18,373 nucleotides of DNA, taken from CAZEIW01 sp964512305. GTDB taxonomy: Bacteria > Pseudomonadota > Gammaproteobacteria > Burkholderiales > Burkholderiaceae_F. The stretch spans positions 1 through 18,373 of the forward strand of contig CAZEIW010000154.1 of NCBI GenBank assembly GCA_964512305.1. Direction: 5' to 3'. A model generated the notes under the pieces. It did no database searches. It was not told the origin of the DNA and saw nothing but the letters and a program-made list of their open reading frames with translations. The position numbers were made by a program, and so were the translations under genes. Below, one piece after another: positions 1 through 6,665 of the stretch (positions are counted from its first letter, which is position 1; every line of letters begins with the position of its first letter).

Positions 1-138
1 CGACGCGAAGTGCCGGCGCGCCGACGTGGATGGCCGGGACAAGCCCGGCCATGACGTGAACAATCGGGAGACCAATAGCAGGCGTCGTCCCCGGGCTTGT
101 CCCGGGGATCCACGTCGGCGCGCCGGCACTTCGCGTCG
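1..138. repeat. Long palindromic intergenic repeat (REP/MITE-like)
   Basis: Positions 1-31 and 108-138 are a perfect 31-bp inverted repeat. Inside it, 32-56 and 83-107 continue as an imperfect inverted repeat (20 of 25 match), leaving a loop at 57-82. Each inner arm also forms its own small hairpin, with a GGCCGGG/CCCGGCC stem on the left and CCCCGGG/CCCGGGG on the right, so the differences between arms keep pairing intact. The element begins exactly at the window edge and may extend further left. It ends 11 bases past the stop codon of the DUF1841 gene and could act as a bidirectional transcript end or RNA stabiliser. It encodes no recognisable protein. That it is a dispersed repeat is inference. 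Confidence 0.8.
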
Positions 139-149
139 CGACCGCCGAG

Positions 150-593
150 CTAACCTCCGGCGCGCCGCGCCAGGCAATCCAGGTAACTCATCGCCAGCTC
201 GTTCGTATCCGCCGGCGCCGTTGCGCGCTGCGCGCGCCAGACCATCTCGCCCAGGCACTCCATCGCCTCGTGCATCGCGGCGTGGTGCTCGCCGCGGACC
301 TGCTGCAGCCGCTCGAGCAGGGCGCGCACCCCGGGCGGTTGGTCGATCGAGGCCTGTTCCTCGAGCGCGAGGTGCATCGACAGGTGCAGGAACGGGTTCT
401 CGGTCCCGGACTCGACCGTGAACCGGCGCGCCTGCGCCTGCTCGACGTCGTCGAGCAGCTTGTGATATTCCGGGTGTTCCAGGATGCAGGCGATCGCCTG
501 CCGCTCCAGCGCCGATGCCGCCTCGCCGCCGCGATGCTTGCGCCACGCCTCGCAGAAGAACAGGCGCACGTCCTGTTGCGACGGGTTGAACAT
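150..593 (-). CDS. DUF1841 family protein
   Basis: A 147-residue protein beginning MFNPSQQDVRLFFCEAWRKH, the characteristic opening of DUF1841 proteins, whose function is unknown. It is predicted soluble, helical and cytoplasmic, with no signal peptide or membrane segment. The middle and C-terminal helices are rich in His and Glu (H70, H74, then the EHHAAMHEAMECLGE stretch at 102-116), which could bind metal, though this is only a composition argument. The ATG at 593 was chosen because the family motif starts there; the reading frame stays open upstream but that part is the shadow of nth. It lies 5 bases after the nth stop, so it is probably the last gene of the rsxB-nth-DUF1841 transcript, before the palindromic repeat. 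Confidence 0.85.
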   Translation of the reverse strand: MFNPSQQDVRLFFCEAWRKHRGGEAASALERQAIACILEHPEYHKLLDDVEQAQARRFTVESGTENPFLHLSMHLALEEQASIDQPPGVRALLERLQQVRGEHHAAMHEAMECLGEMVWRAQRATAPADTNELAMSYLDCLARRAGG

Positions 594-598
594 CGCGA

Positions 599-1243
599 TC
601 AGCCCGCCGGCGCCTTGGTCTTCGGCCGGTAATCGCACAGCGATGCGATCAGGCAGCGCCAGCATTCGGGCTTGCGCGCCTTGCAGACGTAGCGGCCGTG
701 CAAGATCAGCCAGTGGTGGGCATGCAGGCGGAACGCCTCGGGCACGACCTTGAGCAGCCTGGTTTCGACCTCGCCGACGTCGGCGCCCGGCGCCAGCCCG
801 GTCCGGTTGGCGACGCGGAAGATGTGCGTGTCGACCGCGATCGTCGGCTCGCCGAACGCCGTGTTCAGCACGACGTTGGCAGTCTTGCGGCCGACGCCGG
901 GCAGCGCTTCGAGCTCCTCGCGCGTGCGCGGCACCTCCCCCCCGTGGCGCTCGATCAGCAGCCTGCACAGCTCGACGATGTTGCGCGCCTTGTTCCGGAA
1001 CAGGCCGATGGTCTTGATGTAGGGGATGAGGCCGTCCACCCCGAGCTCGGCGATGGCCTGCGGCCGGTTGGCGACCGCGAAAAGCCGCCGTGTCGCGAGG
1101 TTGACGCCGCGATCGGTCGACTGTGCCGACAGGATCACGGCGACCAGCAGTTCGAACGGCGACGTGAACTCGAGCTCGCTTTTCGGTTCGGGGTTGGCGC
1201 GCCGCAGGGTCTCGAACAGCGCCTGCCGCCTGGCGGGGCTCAT
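599..1243 (-). CDS. nth: Endonuclease III (DNA glycosylase/AP lyase)
   Basis: Bifunctional DNA glycosylase/AP lyase that removes oxidised pyrimidines in base-excision repair. It has 214 residues, close to the 211 of the E. coli enzyme. The helix-hairpin-helix-GPD core is clear: LPGVGRKTANVV carries the catalytic lysine at K120, and VDTHIFRV carries the catalytic aspartate at D138, the same numbering as E. coli. The C-terminal iron-sulphur loop has C187, C194, C197 and C203 in the C-x6-C-x2-C-x5-C spacing that holds the [4Fe-4S] cluster. The ATG overlaps the rsxB stop in an ATGA arrangement (1240-1243), so translation of the two is probably coupled. All key residues are intact. Confidence 0.97.
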   Translation of the reverse strand: MSPARRQALFETLRRANPEPKSELEFTSPFELLVAVILSAQSTDRGVNLATRRLFAVANRPQAIAELGVDGLIPYIKTIGLFRNKARNIVELCRLLIERHGGEVPRTREELEALPGVGRKTANVVLNTAFGEPTIAVDTHIFRVANRTGLAPGADVGEVETRLLKVVPEAFRLHAHHWLILHGRYVCKARKPECWRCLIASLCDYRPKTKAPAG

Positions 1244-1911
1244 CGGGCCGGGGCGGGCGGCGGCGCGGCACGGCGCAGGCGCGCGCGCTCGATCGCCGCC
1301 TCGACCACCGCTTTGCGGCGCGCGATCTCGTCGCGCGGCAGATCGTCGCGCGCGTCGAGCTCGTCGAGCTTGCGCAGCGCCTTGGCGGCGAGCCGGCTCT
1401 CGTTGTCGTGCTGCTCGCGCCGCAGCCGGGTCTGCCGCGCCTGCATCCGCGTCCGCGCCGCGCCGGCGTCGGCAGCGGTCCAATCGCGCGGCGGCCGCAC
1501 GTCGATCATCTCGATGCAGTCCATCGGGCACGGCGCGACGCACAGCTCGCAACCGGTACAAAGGGCGTCGAACACCGTGTGCATGCGCCTGACCGCGCCC
1601 GCGATCGCGTCGACCGGGCAGGCCCTGATGCAGATCGTGCAGCCGATGCAGCGCGACTCGTCGATCCGCGCCGTCTGCAGCGGGCGTTCGCTTCCGCACG
1701 CCGGGTCGAGCGGGAGCGCGGGCCGGTCGAGCAGCGCCGCCAGCCGGACGATCCCGCGCGCGCCGCCGGGCGGGCAGCGGTTGATCTCGGCCCGGCCCCC
1801 GGCCAGCGCCTGCGCGTACGGGCGGCAGCCGTCGTAGCCGCATTTGCGGCACTGGGTCTGCGGCAGCAGCGCATCGATCGCTTCCGCCGATACGACGGTC
1901 ATCGCGGCCAT
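1240..1911 (-). CDS. rsxB: RnfB/RsxB-like iron-sulphur electron-transfer protein
   Basis: A 223-residue ferredoxin-like protein of the RnfB/RsxB family. The N-terminal 4Fe-4S domain has C21, C24, C29 and C46. Two bacterial ferredoxin motifs follow, CIGCTICIRACP (88-99) and CTGCELCVAPCP (118-129), giving three predicted [4Fe-4S] clusters. The C-terminal third (about 140-223) is a charged, Arg/Ala-rich helical tail. The N-terminal membrane anchor of Rnf-complex RnfB is missing and no other rnf/rsx subunit lies nearby, so this looks like a stand-alone soluble form. The link to nth recalls the E. coli rsxABCDGE-nth cluster, but whether it supplies electrons to a repair or redox partner is unknown. 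Start: ATG 1911 lacks a Shine-Dalgarno sequence; ATG 1902 is an alternative. Confidence 0.92.
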   Translation of the reverse strand: MAAMTVVSAEAIDALLPQTQCRKCGYDGCRPYAQALAGGRAEINRCPPGGARGIVRLAALLDRPALPLDPACGSERPLQTARIDESRCIGCTICIRACPVDAIAGAVRRMHTVFDALCTGCELCVAPCPMDCIEMIDVRPPRDWTAADAGAARTRMQARQTRLRREQHDNESRLAAKALRKLDELDARDDLPRDEIARRKAVVEAAIERARLRRAAPPPAPAR

Positions 1912-1916
1912 TGCGC

Positions 1917-1925
1917 ATTATCCCA
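1917..1925 (-). promoter_or_regulatory. Possible extended -10 promoter for rsxB (leaderless start)
   Basis: On the minus strand the sequence TGGGATAAT contains TGn followed by GATAAT, five of six matches to the -10 consensus. Its spacing would place the transcript start at about 1909-1911, on or beside the rsxB ATG at 1911, and no ribosome-binding site precedes that ATG. No good -35 box is seen. The motif lies in the 36-base gap after the PA2778-family gene. It would give rsxB-nth-DUF1841 a leaderless transcript of its own. Inference only. Confidence 0.35.
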
Positions 1926-1947
1926 GAGCGCCGGACCCCGCCGGCCC

Positions 1948-2901
1948 TCAGGGCTGCGCGCGCTCGATGTCGGCAGCGGTCTGCTCGTAGATCGATCGAT
2001 GCGGGCCGCCGAGGTCGAGCGCCCGCCGCACCGCCAGCCGCGCGTCCGGAGTGCGCCGGTCGGCGAGCAGCGCGGCGGCGAGATTGTTCCAGGCGTCGCC
2101 CTGCTGTGGCTGCAACCGGGTCGCCCGCTCGAAGGCCGTCACCGCCGGTTCGGCATCGCCGGCAGCCATCGCCGTGTTGCCGAGGCCGATCCAGGCCGCG
2201 TACAGCTCCGGCTCGCGCTCGGTCAGCGCCCGGTACGCGGGCCGGGCCGCGGCCGGGTCGACCCGTTCGAGGGCGGCGGCGGCCTCGACGATCGCCTCGG
2301 CGGACGGCGTGAGCGGCAGCCGCCCCGGCGCGACCGCCACCATCGCCCAGCTGCCGCCCCGCTCCCAAGTGTGTTCGAACAGCTCGAGCGACATCGGCGT
2401 GCGTGCCTGCAGGCCGGAATTCAGCACGACGCGGTCACGCCCGAAGTCGTAGCCGATCACGAGCGCGTAATGCCAGACGGGAAACCAGGTCAGCCCGAGG
2501 TTCTGCAGCACGATCACCGGGGTGCCGCCGTCGACTTCGCGCAACACCGCCTCCAGGCGGGGCGGCAGCGCGACCGCCAGCCGGCCCAGGCGGCGCGCCG
2601 CGGCCAGCATCTCGGGCTGCAGCGATCCCCGCCGTGCGGGCACGTACACCATGTCGGTCAGGCGGTCCGGCTCGACCGTCAGCCCCGAGGCCGCGACGGC
2701 CATGGCCAGCGTCGCCGGGCCGCATTGGTAGCGCTCCTGCGGGAAGAAGGGCGTCTGTTCGATCAGCCGCTCGGGCGCCAGGCCGGCCGGGACGCGGGCG
2801 CGCAGCGCGTCGGCCTGCGGCGTCGCGCAGCCGCAGACCGCAAGTGCCAAAAGCAAAACCCCCGCCGCAGCGGGGGTCCGAGCCGGCCGGTTCAGGATCA
2901 A
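1948..2901 (-). CDS. PA2778-family C39-like cysteine peptidase lipoprotein with TPR tail
   Basis: A 317-residue exported protein. Residues 1-25 form a lipoprotein-type signal (basic RPAR, hydrophobic core, VCGC with C25 as likely lipidation site, though Cys at -2 is unusual). Residues about 45-195 are a C39/papain-like peptidase domain: FPQERYQCGPATLAM with nucleophile C60, WHYALVIGYD with H144, and VVLNSG with N161. Residues about 200-317 are tetratricopeptide-like helices. It matches what I know as the PA2778 family, which usually sits beside a PA2779-family protein, as here. The physiological substrate is not known. The start is TTG at 2901, overlapping the upstream stop, because no in-frame ATG or GTG lies before the signal sequence. 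A terminator-like hairpin sits in its signal-peptide codons. Confidence 0.88.
   Translation of the reverse strand: MILNRPARTPAAAGVLLLALAVCGCATPQADALRARVPAGLAPERLIEQTPFFPQERYQCGPATLAMAVAASGLTVEPDRLTDMVYVPARRGSLQPEMLAAARRLGRLAVALPPRLEAVLREVDGGTPVIVLQNLGLTWFPVWHYALVIGYDFGRDRVVLNSGLQARTPMSLELFEHTWERGGSWAMVAVAPGRLPLTPSAEAIVEAAAALERVDPAAARPAYRALTEREPELYAAWIGLGNTAMAAGDAEPAVTAFERATRLQPQQGDAWNNLAAALLADRRTPDARLAVRRALDLGGPHRSIYEQTAADIERAQP
2849..2876 (-). terminator. Intrinsic-terminator-like hairpin inside the lipoprotein signal codons
   Basis: On the minus strand a perfect 7-bp GC stem (2870-2876 pairing with 2859-2865, CGCA-type tetraloop 2866-2869) is followed at once by TTTTGCTTTT (2858-2849). This is the layout of a Rho-independent terminator, placed 22 bases after the PA2779-family stop codon and inside codons 9-18 of the PA2778-family gene. 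The U-tract is encoded by V15-L18 as GTT TTG CTT TTG, whereas CTG is the dominant leucine codon here. It could partly terminate or attenuate transcription between the two genes. Function is inferred. Confidence 0.5.
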
Positions 2902-3281
2902 CGGATCGGCCGCGTGAACGGGAACACCTTGGTCAGTCCGAGGATATCGGTCACGAGCAGGATCACGAAGACCGCGAACAGGATGCCGAGCACGTCGCCG
3001 CCTGCCGGCAGTCGATCGATCCGCGCGGCGAAGTCGCGCGCCTCGGCGTCGGTGAGCGCGTCGACCCGCTGCTGGACCTCGCGCGCATCGACACCGCCTT
3101 GGGACAGCGCCTGCCGGACCTCGTCGCGGGCCAGCCAGGCTGCGATCTTCGAGCGCGCCGCCGTATCCGAAGGCAGAACCTGCTGGGTACCGACCAGCGC
3201 CGCGTGCGCGGGCAAAGGCAGCCCGACCGCCAACATGCTGACACTGGCCAACGCGGCAATCAACCGCTGCACGTATCTCAT
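2898..3281 (-). CDS. PA2779-family small exported membrane protein
   Basis: A 127-residue protein of the PA2779 family, function unknown. Residues 1-27 form a Sec signal peptide ending in AHA. The middle (about 35-90) is a charged amphipathic helix pair containing the ALTDAEARDFAARIDR stretch. A double glycine follows at G94-G95 (LPAGGD), then a hydrophobic membrane segment (about 98-115) and a short tail ending FPFTRPIR. The ATG at 3281 is preceded by GGAGGGTTCGAA, a strong ribosome-binding site. The stop overlaps the TTG start of the neighbouring C39-like peptidase gene, so the two are translationally coupled. The double glycine before a hydrophobic peptide beside a C39-type peptidase suggests, without proving, an enzyme-substrate pair. 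Confidence 0.85.
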   Translation of the reverse strand: MRYVQRLIAALASVSMLAVGLPLPAHAALVGTQQVLPSDTAARSKIAAWLARDEVRQALSQGGVDAREVQQRVDALTDAEARDFAARIDRLPAGGDVLGILFAVFVILLVTDILGLTKVFPFTRPIR

Positions 3282-3426
3282 TTCGAACCCTCCGTTGTTG
3301 TTGATTCGCAGACCGGGCCCGACTTGACTCTCGACCGCGCCCGCCATCCGCGGCGCCGGAATGCGCTTCGCCGTGCCGATCGGCAGGCGCGGCTACAGAT
3401 ACGAGCCTAGCGCACCGGCCAGAGCC

Positions 3427-4665
3427 TCATGCATCATGCGCTCGGATGAATTCTGCGATCCGCGGATAGATATTCTCGCGCCACCTGCGGCCGGAGAAAA
3501 TCCCGTAGTGGCCGACCGCAGGCGCCGTCAGGTGCTGCTTGTTCGCGTTCGGGATGCCGCGGCACAGGTCGTGCGCGGCCTGGGTCTGGCCGCTGCCGGA
3601 GATGTCGTCGAGCTCGCCCTCGATCGTGAAGAGCGCGACGGTCTTGATGTCCTCGGGCGCGACGCGCTTGCCCTTGACGTACCAGGTGCCGTTGGGCAGC
3701 CGGTGCTCCTGGAACACGATCTTGATCGTGTCCAGGTAGTACTCGGCCGGCAGGTCCAGCACGGCGTTGTACTCGTCGTAGAAGCGCCGGTGCGCCTCGA
3801 CGTCTTCCTGGTCGCCCTTGACCAGGTCGAGGTAGTACTCCCAGTGCGAATTCAGGTGCCGGTCCGGATTCATCGCGACGAAGCCGGCATGCTGCAGGAA
3901 GCCCGGGTAGACCTCGCGCAGGTAGCCGGGATAGCTCGACGGCACCTTGAAGATCACGCTGTTGCGGAACCATTCGTGCGGCTTGCGCTTGGCAAGCGCG
4001 TTGACTTGCGTCGGGTTGCGGCGGGTGTCGATCGGCCCGCCCATCATGGTCATGGTCCGCGGCAGCGCCGGGTCGCCGGCGCTCGCGAGCAGCGACACGG
4101 CGGCCAGCACCGGCACGGTCGGCTGGCACACCGAGATCAGATGCACCTTCGGCCCCAGCAGGCGGATGAACTCGGCGCAGTACTCGACGTAATCCTCGAG
4201 GTGGAACGGTCCCTTGGACAACGGCACCATGCGCGCGTTGATCCAGTCGGTGATGTACACGTCGTAGTTCGGCATGAGCGTGCGCACCGTGTCGCGCAAC
4301 AGGGTCGCGTGGTGGCCCGACAGCGGCGCGAAGATGAGCACGGCGGGATCCTGCGCGTGCCGCGCGACCTCAGGGGGCAGCCGGCGCTCGAAGTGCAGCA
4401 GGTGGCAGAACGGCTTGGCGAGCGCGATCGTCTCGACCACCGGAACCTCGATACCGTCGATGGGGGTCGACGGCAGCTCGAACTCGGGCTTCTCGTAGTG
4501 CTTGCCCAGGCGGTGCAGCAGGTCGTAGCCGGCGGCCAGCCGGCGCGAAAACGGCGTGTACGACAGCGGGCTGTACGGGTTGCTGAACAGCTGCGACGTC
4601 GCTTCGGCCCAGGCCGACAGTGGCGTCAACATCTTGCGGCTCCACTCGTTCCACTGGTACAGCAC
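3427..4665 (-). CDS. phaZ: Intracellular polyhydroxybutyrate depolymerase
   Basis: Hydrolyses stored poly(3-hydroxybutyrate) granules in the cytoplasm. It closely resembles Cupriavidus necator PhaZa1 as I recall that sequence (about 419 residues; 412 here). The nucleophile is in VCQPTVPVLAA (C180), with the Asp in EGELDDISG (D353) and the His in VGHYGIFSGRRW (H386), matching the Cys-Asp-His triad of the family; there is no signal peptide. Start choice: an ATG at 4689 would give eight extra residues without a Shine-Dalgarno. The GTG at 4665 has GGAGG a few bases upstream and gives MLYQWNEW, matching the family N terminus MLYQ, so GTG is preferred. It lies 234 bases after fdxA on the same strand, probably with its own promoter. 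Confidence 0.95.
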   Translation of the reverse strand: MLYQWNEWSRKMLTPLSAWAEATSQLFSNPYSPLSYTPFSRRLAAGYDLLHRLGKHYEKPEFELPSTPIDGIEVPVVETIALAKPFCHLLHFERRLPPEVARHAQDPAVLIFAPLSGHHATLLRDTVRTLMPNYDVYITDWINARMVPLSKGPFHLEDYVEYCAEFIRLLGPKVHLISVCQPTVPVLAAVSLLASAGDPALPRTMTMMGGPIDTRRNPTQVNALAKRKPHEWFRNSVIFKVPSSYPGYLREVYPGFLQHAGFVAMNPDRHLNSHWEYYLDLVKGDQEDVEAHRRFYDEYNAVLDLPAEYYLDTIKIVFQEHRLPNGTWYVKGKRVAPEDIKTVALFTIEGELDDISGSGQTQAAHDLCRGIPNANKQHLTAPAVGHYGIFSGRRWRENIYPRIAEFIRAHDA

Positions 4666-4899
4666 TTCGACCTCCGTGTTTCCGGCCATCCCGGCCCGGT
4701 CGGGCGAGCGGCGGGCGATCGACCTCGATCGTCCACGCCGCCGCGGTCCGCGATGCCGGAAAAAGACCGGCGTTGGCGGACGCTGCAACCTCTGGCGGGC
4801 GGACGCGGACGCTTTCCGCGCCTCCCCGCGTCTGGCAGACACCGCGCCGGCGGTGCCGGGGCGGTTGCCGCCGATCCGCGCCCCCTTCTCGGGACGCAG

Positions 4900-5223
4900 T
4901 CAGCGCTTCAAGTACTGCTGCTTGTCCTTGACGTCCTTCCACTCGTCCGCATCCGGAGGATGCGGCTTCATGCGCGTGATCGGCGGCCAACTCTTGGCCA
5001 GCTCGACGTTGATCGGGATGAACTTGCGCTGATCTTCGGGAACGTCTTCCTCGGCGTAGATCGCGTTGACCGGGCATTCCGGGATGCAGACCGCGCAATC
5101 GATGCATTCGTCCGGATCGATCGCCAGGAAATTCGGTCCCTCGCGAAAGCAGTCGACCGGGCACACGTCGACGCAGTCGGTGTATTTGCACCTGATGCAG
5201 GATTCGGTGACGACGTGGGTCAT
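4900..5223 (-). CDS. fdxA: Seven-iron ferredoxin FdxA
   Basis: A small cytoplasmic electron carrier of 107 residues, the usual length for Azotobacter-type 7Fe ferredoxins. By comparison with Azotobacter FdI numbering, C9, C17 and C50 should hold the [3Fe-4S] cluster, and C21, C40, C43 and C46 the [4Fe-4S] cluster; C12 and C25 are the extra cysteines usual in this family. Motifs seen are CIRCKYTDCVDVCPVDC and CIDCAVCIPECP. The C-terminal 45 residues (FIPINVELAKSWPPIT onward) are the typical extension. The ATG at 5223 is followed directly by the conserved THVVTESCIRCKYTDC. It is divergent from the transporter gene, with 148 bases between. Redox partner not identifiable from context. Confidence 0.96.
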   Translation of the reverse strand: MTHVVTESCIRCKYTDCVDVCPVDCFREGPNFLAIDPDECIDCAVCIPECPVNAIYAEEDVPEDQRKFIPINVELAKSWPPITRMKPHPPDADEWKDVKDKQQYLKR

Positions 5224-5262
5224 CGGCGGCTGCGCTTCCGGTGGCAGGCTGCGGGTTGCAAA

Positions 5263-5288
5263 GCGTCATCTTATCGCAGTGCGTCATC
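5263..5288. promoter_or_regulatory. Spaced direct repeat in fdxA/transporter divergent region
   Basis: GCGTCATC occurs at 5263-5270 and again at 5281-5288, exactly 18 bases apart, in the 148-base region between divergent fdxA and the ion transporter. Read on the minus strand, the gap contains GATAAG, which could belong to an fdxA -10 box. Two identical half-sites in one helical register could be an operator. No regulator family is recognised from the motif, and an octamer repeated once can occur by chance in GC-rich DNA. Confidence 0.3.
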
Positions 5289-5371
5289 GGCTTCATCGGG
5301 TGACCGCCTGCCGGTTCCCGGCACGCGCCGCGGGCGCCTGCGCCGCGTCTCTCTGATAGGCTGCGCGCTCG

Positions 5372-6649
5372 ATGGGCCCCGTACCGGTCGAATTCCTGCT
5401 GTTCGCGGTGGTGCTGGCGGGTGTCGTGCTGTTTCCGGCGCGCAACCTGCCGATCGCGATCACGGGCGCTTTGGTGCTCGCCGCTTATAAGGTCGTGGCG
5501 TCGCCCTTCGCCGCGGGCGCCGGCGCGCGCGGCCTGATCGGGCACCTGCAGGGCGAGTGGGTGACGCTGTGCGACCTGGGGCTGCTGCTGCTCGGGTTTT
5601 CGCTGCTGGCCACCCATTTCGAGCGCAGCCGCCTGCCCGACGCCCTGACGACGATCCTGCCGGGCGACTGGAAGGGCGGCTTCGCGCTGCTGGCGGCCGT
5701 GTTCGTGCTGTCGAGCTTCCTGGACAACATCGCGGCTGCGTTGATCGGCGGGGCGCTCGCGCGCGCGGTGTTCCGCGGCGCGATCCACGTCGGCTACCTG
5801 GCGGCGATCGTTGCCGCCGCGAATGCCGGCGGCAGCGGTTCCGTCGTCGGCGACACGACCACCACGATGCTGTGGATCTCGGGGGTCGGGGCCGGCGAGG
5901 TCGTCGCCGCTTACGTGGCGGCGGGCACCGCACTCGTCCTGTGCGGCGTGATCGCGGCCAGGCAGCAGCAGCGCCTGAGTCCGATCGTGCCCGCTCCGGC
6001 GCGCGGCGTCCGCGTCGACTGGGTGCGCACGGGCATCGTCGTGTTGATCCTGGCCGCGGCGATCGTCACCAACGTCGTGATCAATACCCGGCTGCAGAAC
6101 GTCTCCGGCCGGTTCCCTTTCCTCGGGGTCGCGGTGTGGGGGGCCCTGGCGCTCGCGGTGCCGCTGCGGGCGCCCGACTGGCGCGTGCTGCCGGCGGCGG
6201 CGGCGGGCACGGCCTTCCTGCTGTCGCTGGTGCTGAGCGCATCGATGCTGCCCGTCGACGCGCTCCCGCGGCCCGGCTGGCAAGCGGCCTTCGGACTTGG
6301 CGTCGTGTCGGCCGTGCTCAACAACATCCCGCTGACCGAGCTCGCGATCAGACAGGGCGGCTTCGACTGGGCCTACGTGGCCTATGCCGTCGGCTTCGGC
6401 GGCTCGATGATCTGGTTCGGATCGTCGGCCGGTGTCGCGCTGACCGGCATGTTTCCGCAGGCGCGCTCGGTCGGCCGCTGGCTGCGCGACGGCTGGCACG
6501 TCGCGCTGGCGTACGTGGTCGGTTTCTTCGTCATGCTGTCCGTGTTCGATTTCCACCCCGGGACGCCGGTGCGCGGCGGTGCGTCCCGGTCCGCGCCCAT
6601 GGAACGGGCGGCCAGCGCCGCCGCACCGGCCAAGGAGGTCCTGCGATGA
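5372..6649 (+). CDS. NhaD/ArsB-like (ion transporter superfamily) membrane transporter
   Basis: A 425-residue inner-membrane protein with about ten to eleven hydrophobic segments and a pseudo-twofold layout. The first half has SSFLDNIAAALIGG (D118-N119) and NAGGSGSVVGDTTTTMLWIS (151-170), close to the NhaD Na+/H+ antiporter signature. The second half has the partner motif VLNNIPLTELAI (N317-N318) followed by GFGGSMIWFGSSAGVALTG. Gene callers may label it citrate transporter from the Pfam superfamily, but the NAGG...GD motif points to the NhaD branch. The ion or substrate cannot be read from sequence, and the TTT helix of true NhaD differs here in part (AAALIGG). The ATG at 5372 is the first plausible start; its Shine-Dalgarno is weak. 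Its last codons lie in the duplicated SD-ATG unit leading to the dehydrogenase gene. Confidence 0.82.
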   Translation: MGPVPVEFLLFAVVLAGVVLFPARNLPIAITGALVLAAYKVVASPFAAGAGARGLIGHLQGEWVTLCDLGLLLLGFSLLATHFERSRLPDALTTILPGDWKGGFALLAAVFVLSSFLDNIAAALIGGALARAVFRGAIHVGYLAAIVAAANAGGSGSVVGDTTTTMLWISGVGAGEVVAAYVAAGTALVLCGVIAARQQQRLSPIVPAPARGVRVDWVRTGIVVLILAAAIVTNVVINTRLQNVSGRFPFLGVAVWGALALAVPLRAPDWRVLPAAAAGTAFLLSLVLSASMLPVDALPRPGWQAAFGLGVVSAVLNNIPLTELAIRQGGFDWAYVAYAVGFGGSMIWFGSSAGVALTGMFPQARSVGRWLRDGWHVALAYVVGFFVMLSVFDFHPGTPVRGGASRSAPMERAASAAAPAKEVLR

Positions 6650-6665
6650 AGGAGGTCCTGCGATG
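6632..6665 (+). repeat. 17-bp tandem duplication of a ribosome-binding site plus ATG
   Basis: AAGGAGGTCCTGCGATG occurs twice in perfect tandem, at 6632-6648 and 6649-6665. Each copy carries a strong Shine-Dalgarno (AAGGAGG) and an ATG at good spacing. The transporter stop TGA (6647-6649) overlaps the first ATG. The second ATG (6663) starts the dehydrogenase. With one copy removed the transporter stop and dehydrogenase start would overlap directly as ATGA, so the duplication apparently split a coupled junction. Confidence 0.9.

Noticed and set aside
1240..1911. rsxB as part of a full Rnf/Rsx complex operon
   Set aside because: No rnfA, C, D, G or E homologue flanks it, and the membrane anchor is absent.
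1408..3327. Open frame of 639 codons on the plus strand over rsxB and the PA2778/PA2779 genes
   Set aside because: Antisense shadow with no recognisable motif; three genes with clear domains lie opposite.
4666..4899. Possible small gene or terminator between fdxA and phaZ
   Set aside because: No ORF with a plausible start and coding pattern; the one small stem (GCCGG/CCGGC around a T-rich loop near 4755) has its T-run in the loop, not after the stem.
3361..5490. Open frame of 709 codons on the plus strand over phaZ and fdxA
   Set aside because: It is antisense to two genes with complete catalytic motifs, and its protein is Arg/Asp/Val-rich with no domain. Long antisense frames are expected at this GC content.
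5372..6649. Transporter as a citrate carrier
   Set aside because: Pfam-level label only; the NAGG...GDTTTTMLW stretch is closer to NhaD than to citrate carriers, so only an ion-transporter-superfamily call is made.
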